Below are positions 17,746-18,881 of a stretch of DNA of 18,881 nt, piece after piece. The notes beneath the pieces are model-generated. The model made no database searches and was not told where the DNA came from. It was given only the letters and a program-made list of their open reading frames with translations. How positions within the stretch are numbered: position 1 is the first letter of the stretch; each line of letters starts with the position of its first letter. Source of the stretch: Actinomycetes bacterium. GTDB lineage: Bacteria > Actinomycetota > Actinomycetes > Propionibacteriales > Propionibacteriaceae. The stretch spans positions 1 to 18,881 of the forward strand of contig JAEZHJ010000065.1 in NCBI GenBank assembly GCA_023436925.1. The letters are read 5' to 3'. Position numbers and translations under genes: made by a program.

Positions 17746-17774
17746 AACCTACCAGCGGGCAGGATCCTTCCCGC
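17746..17774 (-). promoter_or_regulatory. putative aceE promoter with overlapping dyad
   Basis: TAGGTT on the minus strand (17746-17751) fits a -10 element and would place the transcription start near 17739, giving a leader of about 48 nt that contains the AAGGAAGGG ribosome site. Just upstream, 17755-17774 is a 20-bp dyad without a loop (arms GCGGG and CCCGC around AGGATCCT, one mismatched pair), covering the spacer and -35 region and ending at the PHP stop codon. An operator is a natural reading; a terminator of the PHP gene is less likely because there is no loop. Confidence 0.4.
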
Positions 17775-18550
17775 TATTCTCCCACCCGCGGCACGCGCTC
17801 GCGACGGGTACGTTCCAGGAGCCGTTCCAGCGGCCAGCTGGTGATGATCCGGTCCGGGTCGATCCCTGCCGCGGCCGCCCGGGCAGCGCCGTCCTCGACG
17901 TAGCGGAGCTGGCGCGGGTAGTGCGCGTCGGAGTCGATCGCGAACTCGCAGCCCATGTCGGCGGCCAGCGCCAGCAGGTCGTCGGGCGGGTCGAGGCGTT
18001 CGGGTCGGGAGTTGATCTCGACCGCGACGCCGAACACCCGGCAGGCCTCGAAGACCACCTCGGCGTCGAACCGGCTCTGCGCCCGGGTGCCGCGTCGGCC
18101 CGAGACCAGCCGGCCGGTGCAGTGGCCGAGCACGTCGACGGCGGGGTTGGCGACGGCGGCCACCATCCGCAAGGTCATCTCCTCCCGCGGCATCCGCAGC
18201 TCGGAGTGCACCGAGGCCACCACGATGTCGACCCGGGCGAGCAGATCGGCCCGCTGGTCGAGCCGTCCGTCCGGCAGGATGTCGACCTCGATCCCGGACA
18301 GCAGCCGCACCCCGGAGGTCTGGTTGAGCGCGCCGATCTGCTCGAGCTGGGCTTCCAGCCGGGCCGGGCTCAGTCCGTTGGCGACCTTGAGCCGCGGCGA
18401 GTGGTCGGTGATGGCCAGGTACTCCCGGCCGAGTTCGGCCGCCACCCGCGCCATCGTCGCCAGCGGGGCGTGGCCGTCGGAGGCGTCGGTGTGGCAGTGC
18501 AGGTCACCGCGGACGGCGGCGCGCGCGGCCACGGCCCGGACGGCTCCCAT
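17774..18550 (-). CDS. PHP-domain phosphoesterase
   Basis: A 258-residue soluble protein made of one PHP domain, a metal-dependent barrel that hydrolyses phosphoesters. The metal-binding motifs are in order: DLHCH (His18, His20) followed by DASDGH, AITDHS, EVDIL, ASVHSE, LGHCTGR and a final DSDAHY. This pattern resembles the PHP module of PolX DNA polymerases and stand-alone YcdX-like proteins rather than histidinol phosphatase. The substrate is unknown. The ATG at 18550 is chosen because TAGGGT lies 8 nt upstream and longer frames run through the promoter region shared with the divergent regulator gene. It ends 82 nt before aceE on the same strand. Confidence 0.88.
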   Translation of the reverse strand: MGAVRAVAARAAVRGDLHCHTDASDGHAPLATMARVAAELGREYLAITDHSPRLKVANGLSPARLEAQLEQIGALNQTSGVRLLSGIEVDILPDGRLDQRADLLARVDIVVASVHSELRMPREEMTLRMVAAVANPAVDVLGHCTGRLVSGRRGTRAQSRFDAEVVFEACRVFGVAVEINSRPERLDPPDDLLALAADMGCEFAIDSDAHYPRQLRYVEDGAARAAAAGIDPDRIITSWPLERLLERTRRERVPRVGE

Positions 18551-18600
18551 GACTGCACACCCTATGCCGGTTAGGCTGCTGGCCCGGGGAGAGGAGCTGC
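18551..18600. promoter_or_regulatory. divergent promoter region, PHP gene and PucR-type regulator
   Basis: Only 50 bp separate the two starts. TAGGGT on the minus strand (18559-18564), 8 nt before the PHP ATG, and TAGGCT on the plus strand (18572-18577) are the candidate -10 elements. The plus-strand gene also has GAGAGGAG just before its ATG. The two promoters would overlap, so one regulator could affect both. Confidence 0.45.
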
Positions 18601-18881
18601 ATGGCGAGCGCCGCTGACTGGTGGCCGTCGGAACACGACCGGGCACGGCTGGCGCGTGACCTGCGATCCTCCGCCGCGGCCCTGAACACCGCCGCGATGG
18701 CGCGGATCGCCGAGCAGCACCCCTGGTTCGCCCAACTCGACGCCGAGAACCGGTCCTGGATCACCGTGGTGGCCCGCTCGGGCATCGACGGGTTCATCAC
18801 CTGGTTCGCCGAGGGAGGTGACGGCAGCCCGCCGCGCAGCATCTTCGACGCCGCCCCCAGGGCGCTGACCCGCCAGATCAC
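18601..18881 (+). CDS. PucR family transcriptional regulator, FasR-like (N-terminal part)
   Basis: The gene is cut by the window edge; 93 codons are visible. The sequence has the N-terminus of the actinobacterial PucR-type regulators that sit beside fatty-acid synthesis genes: an ALNTAAMARIAEQHPWF helix, then LDAENRSWITVVARSGIDGFITWF, then the SIFDAAPRALTRQI motif. Family members continue into a middle domain and a C-terminal PucR helix-turn-helix, which are outside the window. In Streptomyces coelicolor a homologous type (FasR) activates the fabD-fabH-acpP-fabF cluster next to it. The ATG has GAGAGGAG at six bases. It is divergent from the PHP gene and close to aceE, the source of acetyl-CoA. 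The FasR assignment is by resemblance and position, so the symbol is left out. Confidence 0.8.
   Translation, partial: MASAADWWPSEHDRARLARDLRSSAAALNTAAMARIAEQHPWFAQLDAENRSWITVVARSGIDGFITWFAEGGDGSPPRSIFDAAPRALTRQI

Overview
The window is high-GC DNA with actinobacterial gene content: a DUF3052 gene next to a homodimeric-type aceE, a PucR/FasR-like regulator, ftsEX with a coiled-coil murein hydrolase, tRNA and tmRNA genes without an encoded CCA end, several genes with a TAnnnT hexamer 6-8 nt before the start codon, and no programmed frameshift in prfB. A member of the Propionibacteriales or a related order is a guess from overall protein feel, not something proved here. Nearly every gene is on the minus strand; only an FKBP gene (left) and the start of a PucR-type regulator (right edge) are on the plus strand.

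Left part (1-5100): ssrA (tmRNA, tag ANTSRTDFALAA) with its terminator; a divergent small FKBP prolyl isomerase; a perfect 13-bp palindrome between convergent genes; a full-length GH2 beta-galactosidase with no transporter or LacI-type regulator next to it; a small DUF4287 protein; and a TetR regulator preceded by a 31-bp interrupted dyad that covers its own putative -10 and transcription start.

Middle part (5090-11665): a core chain read right to left, prfB - ftsE - ftsX - M23 peptidase - smpB - DUF2207 membrane protein. FtsEX and the coiled-coil LytM protein form a plausible septal peptidoglycan hydrolysis module, here with an apparently complete zinc/catalytic site. SmpB works with the tmRNA encoded 6.5 kb away, and the genes between (DUF2207, tetR, DUF4287, lacZ, FKBP) look like a lineage-specific expansion between smpB and ssrA.

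Right part (11700-18881): an NAD(P)-binding NmrA-like protein; an unrecognised secreted or membrane-anchored protein with eight cysteines; tRNA-Val(UAC); a lipoprotein tyrosine phosphatase whose start overlaps the stop of a DUF3052 gene; aceE (pyruvate dehydrogenase E1); a PHP-domain phosphoesterase; and divergently the N-terminus of a PucR/FasR-like regulator, which suggests type II fatty-acid synthesis genes lie just beyond the right edge. I see no CRISPR array, insertion sequence, prophage or origin. The window is mainly chromosomal core; the points of interest are regulatory architecture and a few poorly characterised genes.
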